Positions 41,970 to 50,057 of a stretch of DNA of 64,000 bases are shown here, in pieces. Below the pieces are notes generated by a model, which was not told the DNA's origin, did not search any database, and worked only from the letters and a program-made list of their open reading frames with translations. The first letter of the stretch is position 1. Every line of letters begins with the position of its first letter. The position numbers and the translations under genes are program-made. The stretch is from Secundilactobacillus kimchicus JCM 15530 (lineage in GTDB: Bacteria > Bacillota > Bacilli > Lactobacillales > Lactobacillaceae). The stretch lies in assembly GCF_001433995.1 (NCBI RefSeq), contig NZ_AZCX01000004.1, positions 124,001 to 188,000 of the forward strand. The letters run 5' to 3'.

Positions 41970-43076
41970 ACAACGACGCAGACGTTAATTACATTTGATA
42001 AGACTGTTCGTGGCTGGGTATACGGTGGTAATGTAAAGGGTACTTTTGCTGGTGGTATTAAGGACTTTGCTACTACTACTGACGCAACTGCACCTACTGG
42101 CGACCAAACTGCTAATGATGGCGCACAACTTTGGAACGCTCCAGCATGGACTACTTACAAAGTTGGCCGTGCCTCTGAAAAATTAGCTAACGGTGCTAAG
42201 TTTACTGTTTCTAAGGCTGTTAAGAACAGCAAGTCAGGCGACCTTTACTACCAAATCGCTGGCACTAAGACTGCTGCCGATGGTAAGTGGATTGCTGCTA
42301 AAGACGTCCAAACTGAAGCACCAGTTGCAGAAAACCAAGTTCGTATTAACTTCACTGATGAAAATGGTAAGGTAGTAGCGTCAAAGACATACACCAACTC
42401 AAATTACAAAACACAGGGTGCAGTCGACTTTTTAAATACCTCTGCTCCTAATGTAGCCACTCAGGACACTGTTCTTAACTCATTGGTTTCTGGTTACTCA
42501 TTGGTTGACGGTTTGAGTGATGCACAAAAGGCGAATAATTCAGCTGCTTTAGCAAATGCTAAGTATGGCTCAACTGTTACATTGTCAGTTAAATCGGCCA
42601 AGGCATTCAGTGTATTTGGTGTTGCCGGAAATGATTTATCTAAGACGACTAACTTAACTGGAACAGGTCTTGACGCAACAAGCGATGTTGCATATGATAA
42701 GGGAACGTTAGCTAACTTGCGTTTGGCATTAACAAAGGTTGCTACTGGTAAGATTGGTGATAAGATTTCTCGCGCAGATGTTCTTGCCGCAATCAAGTCT
42801 GCTGGTGCTGACAAGTTCGTTGTTGTAAAGCAAGGGACGACAGCTATCTCTAGTGCAAAAGATGTACTCCAGGGCAAAGTTTATACAGCAACTCAATACA
42901 CTTTGGATGACTCAGCTTTGAACGATGCATACTACACGGTACAAGCTGATGGTGCTGGTATCCCAACGTTAACTTATACTGCAAAGGCTGGTCAAGAGAA
43001 CTCCTCAACTAACCAAGGTGTTACAGCTAATGCTAATAATGAAAACATCTTAGCACGTTTTAACTTTAACTATTAA
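41970..43076 (+). pseudogene. 5'-truncated S-layer protein gene (brevis type)
   Basis: An open frame of about 368 codons follows a TAA at 41967 and has no start or ribosome site. It begins TFDKTVRGWVYGGNVKGTFAGG, matching the second wall-binding repeat of L. brevis-type SlpA, then a Thr/Ala/Asn-rich self-assembly region (ADVLAAIKSAGADKFVVVKQ; VQADGAGIPTLTYTAK). The signal peptide and first ~130 residues are gone. Codon use is strongly biased to highly expressed codons (GCT, GGT, AAC, AAG), unlike its surroundings. It lies in the prophage between integrase and repressor. Confidence 0.85.
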
Positions 43077-43126
43077 TATTTTAAAATTGTGTTATGATAA
43101 TTTAGAGCTTTGTTAACTCGTTTTTT

Positions 43127-43158
43127 AGACCAATTCATTACCTGAATTGGTCTTTTTT
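43127..43158 (+). terminator. Terminator of the S-layer fragment
   Basis: AGACCAATTCA pairs with TGAATTGGTCT, followed by TTTTT. Confidence 0.85.
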
Positions 43159-43184
43159 ATTGGAATTTTAGTTCAATCATGTTG

Positions 43185-43990
43185 ATGGGGCCTATGAATA
43201 AAGCGCTTGACCTCACGATCTAAGCTTTCAATTGGGCCGTTAAAATGAGGATAACTCCACATATTCGGAACAGTGGTTTACGTTTTTTTTAGCATATCGA
43301 TAACGTTACATATATCCATCTGTGGTCTATTTACGTGATGGTTGTCATAGAACCTTCAAAAAATAGGGTATTTAGAATTAATCGGGCCAATTCCATTCTG
43401 TTGCGTCACATATTTTTGACGACGCGTAGATAGATGACCTTGAAGTTTTTCAGATGGTTCTCAAATTGGTAAAAAGTACTAAGTTATTTTAAATAAGTAA
43501 TAATGACGAGATTGTTTGTAAGGCGTTAAATTCAAGATTTTAATTGCTCACTATTCAAAATGTGCTTGATCAACTGAATGTTGCATAAATGGCCGATAAT
43601 CATGACGGCATTGGGAAAAATATGGTGGATGAAGGTAATATATTTGGCATTCATGTCCGTAGTGAGGGTTCTAACAGTCATCGTTGTGCTAGCAAATAAT
43701 AACGGTTAACAAAGAAATCAACGAATGTGCGGCTAAGTCGAACTTGCGTTTTTCTAGCTGAGTTTTGAAGTGGTAAAGAAAATGGATGTTAGTATTTAAG
43801 AGACGTTGTGCGTTGGAATCTTAAATGCCGGTAATTTCGCAATCTCTTTGGCTGTTAACATATCCAGCACGTGTTAGTTAAAATTACACGATCAAACGTT
43901 GGATTGCGTAACAGCATGAGTACCTGTAGCACTGACGTTGTAATACAAACAAATCTATCGCCCTTCAAAGAACTGAGACAAAAATGCGCC
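43185..43990 (-). pseudogene. Degraded ISL3-family transposase
   Basis: Minus-strand fragments in several frames. Near 43680-43540: TLTTDMNAKYITFIHHIFP then IIGHLCNIQLIKHILN, matching the ISL3 pattern TTDMNxxYxxFIxxxFP and the DRFHIVQ element, now mutated. Near 43250-43187: PHFNGPIESLDREVKRF, matching the C-terminal YSNGPIEGxNRKIK motif. Many stops and frameshifts; borders are approximate. Confidence 0.7.
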
Positions 43991-44065
43991 TTTTTTAGGT
44001 AATTCTATGAGGCCGCAATTTGGCCAGTGTTTTAGATCTTAAGTCCGATGGAATCGACGCGCAAA

Positions 44066-44208
44066 GGATTTATCGACCTTTTTAGATTTGAACTAATTAA
44101 GATGGTATGGCAAATTAATACCAAACCAAGAAAGACATTCGGTTGGAAATCTGCACTGGAGGTTTATGTGAAAGAGGTTTTCTACTTGAAATTGACAATT
44201 CGCTACTA
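44066..44208 (+). pseudogene. 3' fragment of an IS30-family transposase
   Basis: Plus-strand frame INTKPRKTFGWKSALEVYVK followed by EVFYLKLTIRY and stop is the C-terminus of IS30-type transposases (NTRPRKRFGWxSPxE). The rest of the gene is missing. Confidence 0.75.
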
Positions 44209-44232
44209 AAAAAACTGGTATTAGTGAATACC

Positions 44233-45798
44233 AATACCAGTTTCAGAGTGAAGACAAACACCACTTTCAAAACTGAGAGCGGTGTTTTCTTTCGCTTTTA
44301 AACTCAAATTTACTGGTTAAGGCGAAAAAAATAGACCTTACCGGTCCTTACTTTGCCCTCAATTTTGCCAATTTTTTCATGTTCATGCACGCAAAAGTAA
44401 GGCCAACTTTCATAGCCATTTTCTCCCGCCCACGCATGTTTGTGTATCGGAGTCCATGGTCTTCCTTGGCCGTGCCGAAGATGCGTTCAATAGTTTCCTT
44501 TCGCAAGTCATACCAGGCACGCCACTTAAGGGTATGCCGAATATCTTCGCATTCATCTAAGGCGTCTTGCCAAATATGCCGCGTAATGACCTTTTGATGA
44601 TTTTTGGAAAGGGTACATTGTTGAATCATTGCACAAGTGCGGCACACCTTAGGGCTGCTCTTGTACTCTCGGTATCCTTCACGGTTCGTTGTTGAGTAAC
44701 TCAGTATTTGATCATTTGGACATATGTAACAGTCGTAGTGTTCATCATAGACGTATGCATGCTTCTTAAAAAAGCCCGGTTTAGTCATTGGTCGCTTATA
44801 AGGGAAGATAGGTTTAGTCCCATCTTGTAGTACTTCATGGGCGATAGCCGGTGTTTTGTATCCGGAGTCCATTGCGATAGCGAGAGGGTCATAGTGCTTT
44901 ACCTTGCGGTAAATTGCTTCAAAAGCTTGACTGTCATGCTGATTACCGGCGTTGATTGTGTAATCTAGAATCCAACCATGCTTTTCACACGCGGTTTGGA
45001 CGCTGTATGCGAAGACTTGCTTGTGTTCACCCTTATGAAACCAGCCACTATCAGGATCATTCTGACTAATTTTCTGTTCGACTTGTTTTGGTGCCTCCTT
45101 CCCGGGCGTTAATTCTTTTTTTCCATGATGCAACCGATCGGTTGTAATCTCCTTTTCCAGATCATCATGATAGTAGGTGGCCACCTTGTTAATCGTCTGC
45201 TTACGATATTTCTTATTGTTGGCAGCGGCCTTGATATGGGTTCCATCAATAAACAGAACCGACGGGTCGACCAAACCCGCTTCAAAACACTGGTTGAGAA
45301 TTTGCTCAAAGATTTGCTGAAAGAGATCGGTACCCTTAAATCGACGCTCAAAGTTTTTCCCAAAGGTGGTGAAGTGAGGTACATTATCTGTTAAATCAAG
45401 ACCTAAAAACCACCGATAGGCGACATTAACTTGAATCTCCTTGATGGTCTGACGCATACTTCGTTTGCCATACAGATATTGAATCATGGGCAGTTTGAGT
45501 AACATTACCGGATCAAGACTCGGCCGACCCGTATCGTCGGCATATAGTGGACGGACTAGTTGGCGCAAAAAATTGAAATCGATAACTGCGTCAATCTTTC
45601 GCAGTAAATGATCCTGTGGTACCAATTCATCTAAACAAACGAACTGGACTTGATTACGAACATCTTCATTTTTAGGCTTTCCCATCATGATAATCACCTC
45701 GCTACCGCTATTATAAAGCGGTTTCATTGTTGAGAAAACAAAAAAGAAGACAAAGTCCATCGAAATAGATACTTTGTCTTCAGTCTGAAACTGGTATT
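44233..45798 (-). mobile_element. IS1182-family insertion sequence, 1566 bp, apparently intact
   Basis: Terminal inverted repeats AATACCAGTTTCAG then TGAAGACAAA (44233-44258, with one mismatch to the right end 45798-45773). AGTGAATACC flanks both ends directly (44223-44232 and 45799-45808). Removing the IS restores a palindrome AACTGGTATT-loop-AATACCAGTT with a T run, so it inserted into the loop of a terminator. Confidence 0.82.
44348..45688 (-). CDS. IS1182-family transposase
   Basis: 446 residues from ATG 45688 after AGCGAGGTGATTATC. N-terminal DUF772-type domain (CLDELVPQDHLLRKIDAVID, FGKNFERRFKG). Catalytic DDE residues: D in LFIDGTHIKAAANNKKY, D in IAMDSGYKTPAIAHEV, E in KETIERIFGTAKEDHGLRYT. 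Four-Cys cluster YICPN...CRTCAMIQQC is also typical. Frame and length are complete. Confidence 0.93.
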   Translation of the reverse strand: MMGKPKNEDVRNQVQFVCLDELVPQDHLLRKIDAVIDFNFLRQLVRPLYADDTGRPSLDPVMLLKLPMIQYLYGKRSMRQTIKEIQVNVAYRWFLGLDLTDNVPHFTTFGKNFERRFKGTDLFQQIFEQILNQCFEAGLVDPSVLFIDGTHIKAAANNKKYRKQTINKVATYYHDDLEKEITTDRLHHGKKELTPGKEAPKQVEQKISQNDPDSGWFHKGEHKQVFAYSVQTACEKHGWILDYTINAGNQHDSQAFEAIYRKVKHYDPLAIAMDSGYKTPAIAHEVLQDGTKPIFPYKRPMTKPGFFKKHAYVYDEHYDCYICPNDQILSYSTTNREGYREYKSSPKVCRTCAMIQQCTLSKNHQKVITRHIWQDALDECEDIRHTLKWRAWYDLRKETIERIFGTAKEDHGLRYTNMRGREKMAMKVGLTFACMNMKKLAKLRAK

Positions 45799-45917
45799 AG
45801 TGAATACCAATACCAGTTTTTTTTGTTTTTAACTATCATGCACTGTTTTCTCCAATTGTTTATGTGTTTATGAAAACAACCTTACAAAAATAGAATGATC
45901 CATTAAAAATATTTACT

Positions 45918-46331
45918 TTAAAAGATTGGCATCCCGTACAGATAAACCAAGTCAAAATAGTTGTCGGGTAGGCGCTGATTCTCTTCGATATACAGTTGGC
46001 CGAGTAAAGCAACAGCGAATTCATTGGCTTCATTCTCTAGGCTTGAATGGGCATAATTGTTAAGAGTATAGTATCCGATTAGACCTTCTTGCATTATTAT
46101 ATGGCCTAATTCATGGGCCATCGTAAAGTAACGTAATGGCTGATCGTGAATTTGCTCATTCAACAATACTATGGGCTCACCGTTATCATACATAGTCTTA
46201 CCAAGAGGGGATCTTCCAAGTGATTTCCATCTGACATCAATGTTTAATTTATCTGCCAAGACAAATGGATCGGCAGTGTGGTAGGAGTTAGTCACTATCC
46301 GAGAAATTTCTGCAATTCTGTTATTACTCAT
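45918..46331 (-). CDS. ImmA/IrrE family metallopeptidase
   Basis: 137 residues with the zinc motif AHELGHIIMQ and downstream ENEANEFAVALL. ImmA proteins cleave the phage repressor after DNA damage and so start induction. Next to the XRE repressor (15-bp gap), its presumed substrate. The C-terminus is short compared with longer ImmA proteins. Only a weak ribosome site (AGGGGGAGGAAAACTAA) leads it, adequate in fact for ATG. Confidence 0.92.
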   Translation of the reverse strand: MSNNRIAEISRIVTNSYHTADPFVLADKLNIDVRWKSLGRSPLGKTMYDNGEPIVLLNEQIHDQPLRYFTMAHELGHIIMQEGLIGYYTLNNYAHSSLENEANEFAVALLGQLYIEENQRLPDNYFDLVYLYGMPIF

Positions 46332-46346
46332 TTAGTTTTCCTCCCC

Positions 46347-46709
46347 CTAATCATGTTTATGCCTGCTCCAGAAAATTTGAGTCATTGCAATTTTAAGTTT
46401 TTCTTTTTCTTCTTTAGTTAGATTTTCACCGCCATAGGTCATAGATCCTTCATTCTCAGTGAGAAACTTTTGTAAATCATTTGTATCTTTCTCATTAGCC
46501 CATTTTGGAGTTTCGTTGTTGCCTAGGAGGTAATCAATTGTCACATCAAATCTTTTAGCGATTTTGGATAGAACTTCGTAATCGGGTTGCCTTTTTCCTT
46601 GCTCATATGATGCATAGGTAGTTTTTGCAACACCAATTTGCTTAGCTATGGATTCTTGAGTTAAACCTGGTTGAGATTTTCTTAGCTCTTTTAATCTATT
46701 AGCGAACAT
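46347..46709 (-). CDS. XRE family CI-like repressor
   Basis: 120 residues from ATG 46709 after AAAGGGGATCAATTC; the longer frame would include the promoter. HTH: PGLTQESIAKQIGVAKTTYA, SYEQGKRQPDYEVLSKIAKR. The C-terminus (LTKEEKEKLKIAMTQIFW) is a helical dimer region without a peptidase, so inactivation depends on ImmA. Divergent from the Cro gene at 46879. Confidence 0.92.
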   Translation of the reverse strand: MFANRLKELRKSQPGLTQESIAKQIGVAKTTYASYEQGKRQPDYEVLSKIAKRFDVTIDYLLGNNETPKWANEKDTNDLQKFLTENEGSMTYGGENLTKEEKEKLKIAMTQIFWSRHKHD

Positions 46710-46717
46710 GAATTGAT

Positions 46718-46828
46718 CCCCTTTCATATCAAGAATTATAGTACGCGTATTGTATACTTTAAAGAAAAACAAAAATAATACTCGAAAAGAGTTTTTTTAT
46801 TGACTATGTACGCGATATGTACTATATT
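46718..46828. promoter_or_regulatory. CI/Cro operator-promoter region
   Basis: Minus promoter for the repressor: TTTAAA, 17 bp, TATAAT (about 46736-46741). Plus promoter: TTGACT (46800-46805), 17 bp, TATATT (46823-46828). GTACGCGTATTGTATAC (46741-46757) fills the minus spacer and GTACGCGATATGTAC (46808-46822) fills the plus spacer, giving two related operators. Confidence 0.75.
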
Positions 46829-46878
46829 TAAAACATTAAAGGAACATGGGATATGTACCTGAGATGGGAGGTAAGACA

Positions 46879-47115
46879 ATGCAAGAGCGCCTGTGGCTTA
46901 AAGAATATAGAAGGTTACACAATTTGTCTCAAGATCAAATGGCTAACATTCTTGACATCCCCAAATCAACTTACACTTCGTATGAAAGTGGTTGGCGAAC
47001 ACCTAATGTGGATAAGGCTAAAGACCTTTCTTTAAAGATGGGAGTTGAATGGACTATTTTTTTTGAAAAAGAAGTACGCGATTTGAGTATGAGTGGTAAG
47101 AAGGTCAACCACTGA
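46879..47115 (+). CDS. Cro-like XRE regulator
   Basis: 78 residues from ATG 46879 after ATGGGAGGTAAGACA. HTH: LHNLSQDQMANILDIPKSTY and TSYESGWRTPNVDKAKDLSL. Divergent from the CI-like gene; a GTACGCGAT-like half operator also lies inside this gene at 47074. Likely controls early lytic transcription. Confidence 0.9.
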   Translation: MQERLWLKEYRRLHNLSQDQMANILDIPKSTYTSYESGWRTPNVDKAKDLSLKMGVEWTIFFEKEVRDLSMSGKKVNH

Positions 47116-47259
47116 GGAATTCAGTATTCCTAAACCATTTTGCTGATAACTTAATTTTACTTTCTGTTGGTGTGAATAACCAACGGAATCTATTCAAATA
47201 GGGGAGAAGAGTTGCTTAAAACAAAAGAAGAATGAGTATTGGTCATTCTTCTTTGGATA

Positions 47260-47475
47260 TTAGTTTGGCTTATCCCAAATAATGTCAACAATACTGTCAC
47301 TCACCCAGTTTAGATGGACGTTTAAGACATGAGATTCAATTAAAGTGCCAGCGGTATCCCAAACATCTTGTTGATCAAACATAGGGGCGGTAAAACCTTT
47401 GTTTTCGCCTTCTATATAATGATTTTTGGAACCGACGGTAATTAAAAACTCAGCGACCTCCTCGTTATACGCCAT
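47260..47475 (-). CDS. Hypothetical protein, 71 aa
   Basis: ATG 47475 after GGGGGAGGTGAATAAA. Soluble, acidic (NEEVAEFLITVGSKNHYIEG; LNVHLNWVSDSIVDIIWDKP). Not recognised. It is on the minus strand in the prophage control region, so probably expressed in the lysogen. Confidence 0.65.
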   Translation of the reverse strand: MAYNEEVAEFLITVGSKNHYIEGENKGFTAPMFDQQDVWDTAGTLIESHVLNVHLNWVSDSIVDIIWDKPN

Positions 47476-47574
47476 TTTATTCACCTCCCCCATAAGCTCA
47501 TTATCTCACAATGAGTGAATATGTAAATTGATTAATGCAGGGGGGTAGTGGACGAAAGTACTAAGCAATGGATC

Positions 47575-47607
47575 TAAAAAAGCCAATACAATGAAAAAGT
47601 ATTGGCC
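47575..47607 (-). terminator. Terminator of module A
   Basis: Minus strand GGCCAATAC and GTATTGGC pair, followed by six Ts. Confidence 0.8.
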
Positions 47608-47618
47608 ATGCGATTCAG

Positions 47619-48380
47619 TTAAAATTTTTTATGACGTTTATTGTGTGATTCTTGAAATTGTACGTTTGGGCTTTGAATAGGGAATTTTTTCCTGTGAGTG
47701 AATCCCCAAATTTTTCCCAGATACATCATTACCATCCTGGTAGGTATATTTTGAGAAGAAAACCAATAGGTGAAAGTTTTCGTTGCGGCTGATCCGATTA
47801 CTTCAGTTCCAATTAAAGGGGTGGAAGCACTTTTGTTGATGTTATGTTCTGAATCATCTGATTGATCAATTTCTTCTAGCAAGTGCTCCCGAATTTGAAT
47901 ACGTTTAAAGCTTTTCCAATTTTCTAGTGTATGTCTGCTCTTAGCTGATAAGTTTGAGAGTGTTTCAGAAGAATTCAAATTGCTATCTGAAGTCTCCATT
48001 GTCGGTAATGCAATTAGCGTACCCCCAGTATTAAACGTGTTTATTCGTTTGGAGGTAGTCTCTTGTTTAACGAGACGGTTTAATCTCTCTTCAATTTGAT
48101 CAGCGATCCAATTTTCTTGGGCGATTTCATAGTTGTAATAAATTTCGGAAATGCTTCGCAAATCAGAATCCAAAAAGGAAATTTCTTTAATTTTGATTGG
48201 AGTCGAAGACAAACTCGTAATGGTTATTTCTAATTTAATGGAATCGTCATTCGTGGAAAAAAACCATTTTGTTTTAACAGCAAAGTGACTACGATTCATC
48301 CACCAACCTAGTGCGGTGAGAACAAAAGTTAAAAAAGCAAATACTAAGGCTATCAAGAGGATCAAAAACTGATCTTTCAT
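47619..48380 (-). CDS. Module A effector: membrane-anchored protein, 253 aa
   Basis: One N-terminal membrane helix (about 4-27, QFLILLIALVFAFLTFVLTA), then a domain beginning with beta-strand-like repeats (DDSIKLEITITSLSSTPIKI), a charged middle and a basic C-terminus (HNKRHKKF). No enzymatic motif is seen. It starts inside the stop of the XRE gene (ATGA overlap), so the two are translationally coupled. The architecture parallels the module B partner at 48899 although sequence similarity is low. Candidates: superinfection exclusion or toxin; unproven. Confidence 0.72.
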   Translation of the reverse strand: MKDQFLILLIALVFAFLTFVLTALGWWMNRSHFAVKTKWFFSTNDDSIKLEITITSLSSTPIKIKEISFLDSDLRSISEIYYNYEIAQENWIADQIEERLNRLVKQETTSKRINTFNTGGTLIALPTMETSDSNLNSSETLSNLSAKSRHTLENWKSFKRIQIREHLLEEIDQSDDSEHNINKSASTPLIGTEVIGSAATKTFTYWFSSQNIPTRMVMMYLGKIWGFTHRKKFPIQSPNVQFQESHNKRHKKF

Positions 48381-48613
48381 TCTTCCACCTCATTGTAAGG
48401 AGGAAAGTCGAAAAAATCTCGAACAGAAGTGTGCAGTCCATTGCAGACTCTATAAATTGTATCTACTCGGGACGACGAGCTTCGATTAATGATGTTATTG
48501 AGCGTCGATGCAGTCAACCCCGATAGTTTTGCCACTCTATTCAAAGTTAGATCTCGCATGCGCATATATTTGTATAAACGTTTAGCGAATAGATTTCCAC
48601 GATTGTAATCCAT
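48377..48613 (-). CDS. Module A XRE regulator, 78 aa
   Basis: Short XRE protein: LTLNRVAKLSGLTASTLNNI is the HTH, and the C-terminus is VRDFFDFPPYNEVEE. Nearly identical in plan and length to the module B regulator (49459). The last codons encode GAGGTGGA, which is also the ribosome site for the overlapping partner gene, explaining part of the conservation. An operator CCCCAATTGGGT lies 18-29 bp upstream of its start. Confidence 0.85.
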   Translation of the reverse strand: MDYNRGNLFAKRLYKYMRMRDLTLNRVAKLSGLTASTLNNIINRSSSSRVDTIYRVCNGLHTSVRDFFDFPPYNEVEE

Positions 48614-48630
48614 GTTTGTTCCCCCTCTTC

Positions 48631-48642
48631 CCCCAATTGGGT
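48631..48642. promoter_or_regulatory. Operator of module A
   Basis: CCCCAATTGGGT, one arm matching the ACCCA-NN-TGGGT boxes of module B. It follows a minus-strand promoter TTTACA-18-TATAAT, in the leader before the ribosome site, as in module B. Confidence 0.65.
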
Positions 48643-48803
48643 AACTAGTATTATAAGCGTATTAAACTAATTTTGTAAAGTCTCATTCAAAAGGGAAGAA
48701 TTTTTCACCAGAAAGCTAGCATTTACACGGAAATTGTCACTGTTGGTCTAGTTGGCTAGATGTGAAAAAATGAAAAATTCAATTCAAAAAGGAGGTGACC
48801 ACT

Positions 48804-48887
48804 ATGCATCTTGCGGTCGCTATCACTTCATTGGTTGGGTCGATAATTTGTTTTGTGTACGTAGTTTATGTGAATCATCGATATTGA
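48804..48887 (+). CDS. Tiny membrane peptide, 27 aa
   Basis: Starts MHLAVAITSLVGSIICFVYV after AAAAAGGAGGTGACCACT, a perfect ribosome site. One membrane helix with a short charged tail (YVNHRY). It lies on the opposite strand between modules A and B. The form matches type I toxin peptides, but also tiny phage membrane proteins. A weak promoter TTGTCA-17-TAGATG precedes it. Confidence 0.6.
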   Translation: MHLAVAITSLVGSIICFVYVVYVNHRY

Positions 48888-48898
48888 TTTTGGATGTT

Positions 48899-49462
48899 CT
48901 AAACTTTCTTACCATTGACAGTTTTTAATTGAGGCAAAGTTCCTCCCAAATCTCTATCGAAAATTAAAGAAAGGTCGTTAAGGCTGATGAAAGGAGTCGC
49001 AGACTTCTTTATATGGATACGCTGGGTATGCGTTCCGGTGAGAACGATACAAAAACCGTCTTTAGGTAATTGACCAGAAAAAGCTAGTACAACTTGTTTT
49101 GAATGTTGTGGATCAATATTCATTGGAACGTAATCCGAATACACCAAATGTACGTCACTGTCATCAGGATCCGTTTTAAGAATTGTCCTTGTCGTAACCA
49201 AGACAGGATAGCGATAAGCGTCACTTATAAATTTATTATTACTTGACTCAACGGAAACATTGGTTATCGAATGTGAAATTGATGATTGGTTGTAGACATT
49301 TAATGCAAAATAAAAATTACCAGAGTCGTCTGAATCATAGGAAGTTTGGTAAATCCAATTCAAGTTCACAAGATCACGTCGTAGTTGAGTGAACCTAGTG
49401 TACAACGCAGTCAAGATACTAATTACCAAAGCAAATAACGCAATTATGTCAGAATTAGTCAT
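48899..49462 (-). CDS. Module B effector: membrane-anchored protein, 187 aa
   Basis: N-terminal membrane helix (about 4-22, SDIIALFALVISILTALYTR) followed by a predicted beta-sandwich (GNFYFALNVYNQSSISHSIT, VVLAFSGQLPKDGFCIVLTG). Overlaps the XRE stop by 4 bp. No catalytic motif. Same plan as the module A partner: short periplasmic end, one helix, cytosolic beta-rich domain. No known family recognised. Confidence 0.72.
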   Translation of the reverse strand: MTNSDIIALFALVISILTALYTRFTQLRRDLVNLNWIYQTSYDSDDSGNFYFALNVYNQSSISHSITNVSVESSNNKFISDAYRYPVLVTTRTILKTDPDDSDVHLVYSDYVPMNIDPQHSKQVVLAFSGQLPKDGFCIVLTGTHTQRIHIKKSATPFISLNDLSLIFDRDLGGTLPQLKTVNGKKV

Positions 49463-49695
49463 TCTTCCACCTCGTTGTAGGGCGGGAAGTCGAAAAAGTC
49501 GCGCACGGAGATGTCAAGACCATCACAAATCTTGTAGATGGTGTCAATTCTGGGAGCAGAACCACGATTAACAATGTTATTCAGCGTGGAGGCAGTAATA
49601 TTTGAAAGGGTAGCAACTCTATTGAGTGTTAGGTTTCTGTCTCTCATGTATTTGTACAAACGATCTGTAAAAAGTTTTCCATGATCAAATTCCAT
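49459..49695 (-). CDS. Module B XRE regulator, 78 aa
   Basis: ATG 49695 after AAGGAGCATAGCAAAC. HTH LTLNRVATLSNITASTLNNI; C-terminus VRDFFDFPPYNEVEE identical to module A over 15 residues. It is divergent from the XRE gene at 49848 across a region with four palindromic ACCCA-NN-TGGGT boxes. Likely autoregulator and controller of its membrane partner. Confidence 0.87.
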   Translation of the reverse strand: MEFDHGKLFTDRLYKYMRDRNLTLNRVATLSNITASTLNNIVNRGSAPRIDTIYKICDGLDISVRDFFDFPPYNEVEE

Positions 49696-49713
49696 GTTTG
49701 CTATGCTCCTTAA

Positions 49714-49828
49714 ACCCATCTGGGTAATGTTTACTACAAGCGTAGCAAACTTGCTTTTAAAATAATTTACCCAAATGGGTTTACAACGTTCCCAAAAGGG
49801 TATATATTGCTTTCATACCCAAATGGGT
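49714..49828. promoter_or_regulatory. Four palindromic operators between divergent XRE genes
   Basis: ACCCATCTGGGT (49714-49725), ACCCAAATGGGT (49769-49780), TCCCAAAAGGGT (49790-49801), ACCCAAATGGGT (49817-49828). Plus promoter TTTACA (49780-49785), 17 bp, TATATT (49803-49808) has box 3 in its spacer and box 4 in its leader. Boxes 2 and 3 are centred 21 bp apart, two helical turns. Confidence 0.82.
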
Positions 49829-49847
49829 CAATTAAAGAGGTGATTAT

Positions 49848-50057
49848 ATGAACAGTGGTGAAAAATTAATTCGATTCCGAGAACGTGCGGGAATGACACA
49901 AGCCAAGTTATCTGACGTCAGCAGGGTTCCTCAAACCACGATTAGTGGCATTGAAAATACAGATAAAACACCTGGTCTCATCACAGCAACTAAACTTGCT
50001 GATGCGCTTGGAATTGATGTGAAGGAATTATTACCTGAAAAAGAGGTGACCAAGTAA
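49848..50057 (+). CDS. XRE family regulator, 69 aa
   Basis: A compact XRE protein: AGMTQAKLSDVSRVPQTTIS (HTH), GLITATKLADALGIDVKELL. ATG follows AAAGAGGTGATTAT. Divergent from the module B regulator and controlled by the same boxes; it could be the Cro-like opponent of the module regulators. Its stop overlaps the next start. Confidence 0.87.
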   Translation: MNSGEKLIRFRERAGMTQAKLSDVSRVPQTTISGIENTDKTPGLITATKLADALGIDVKELLPEKEVTK

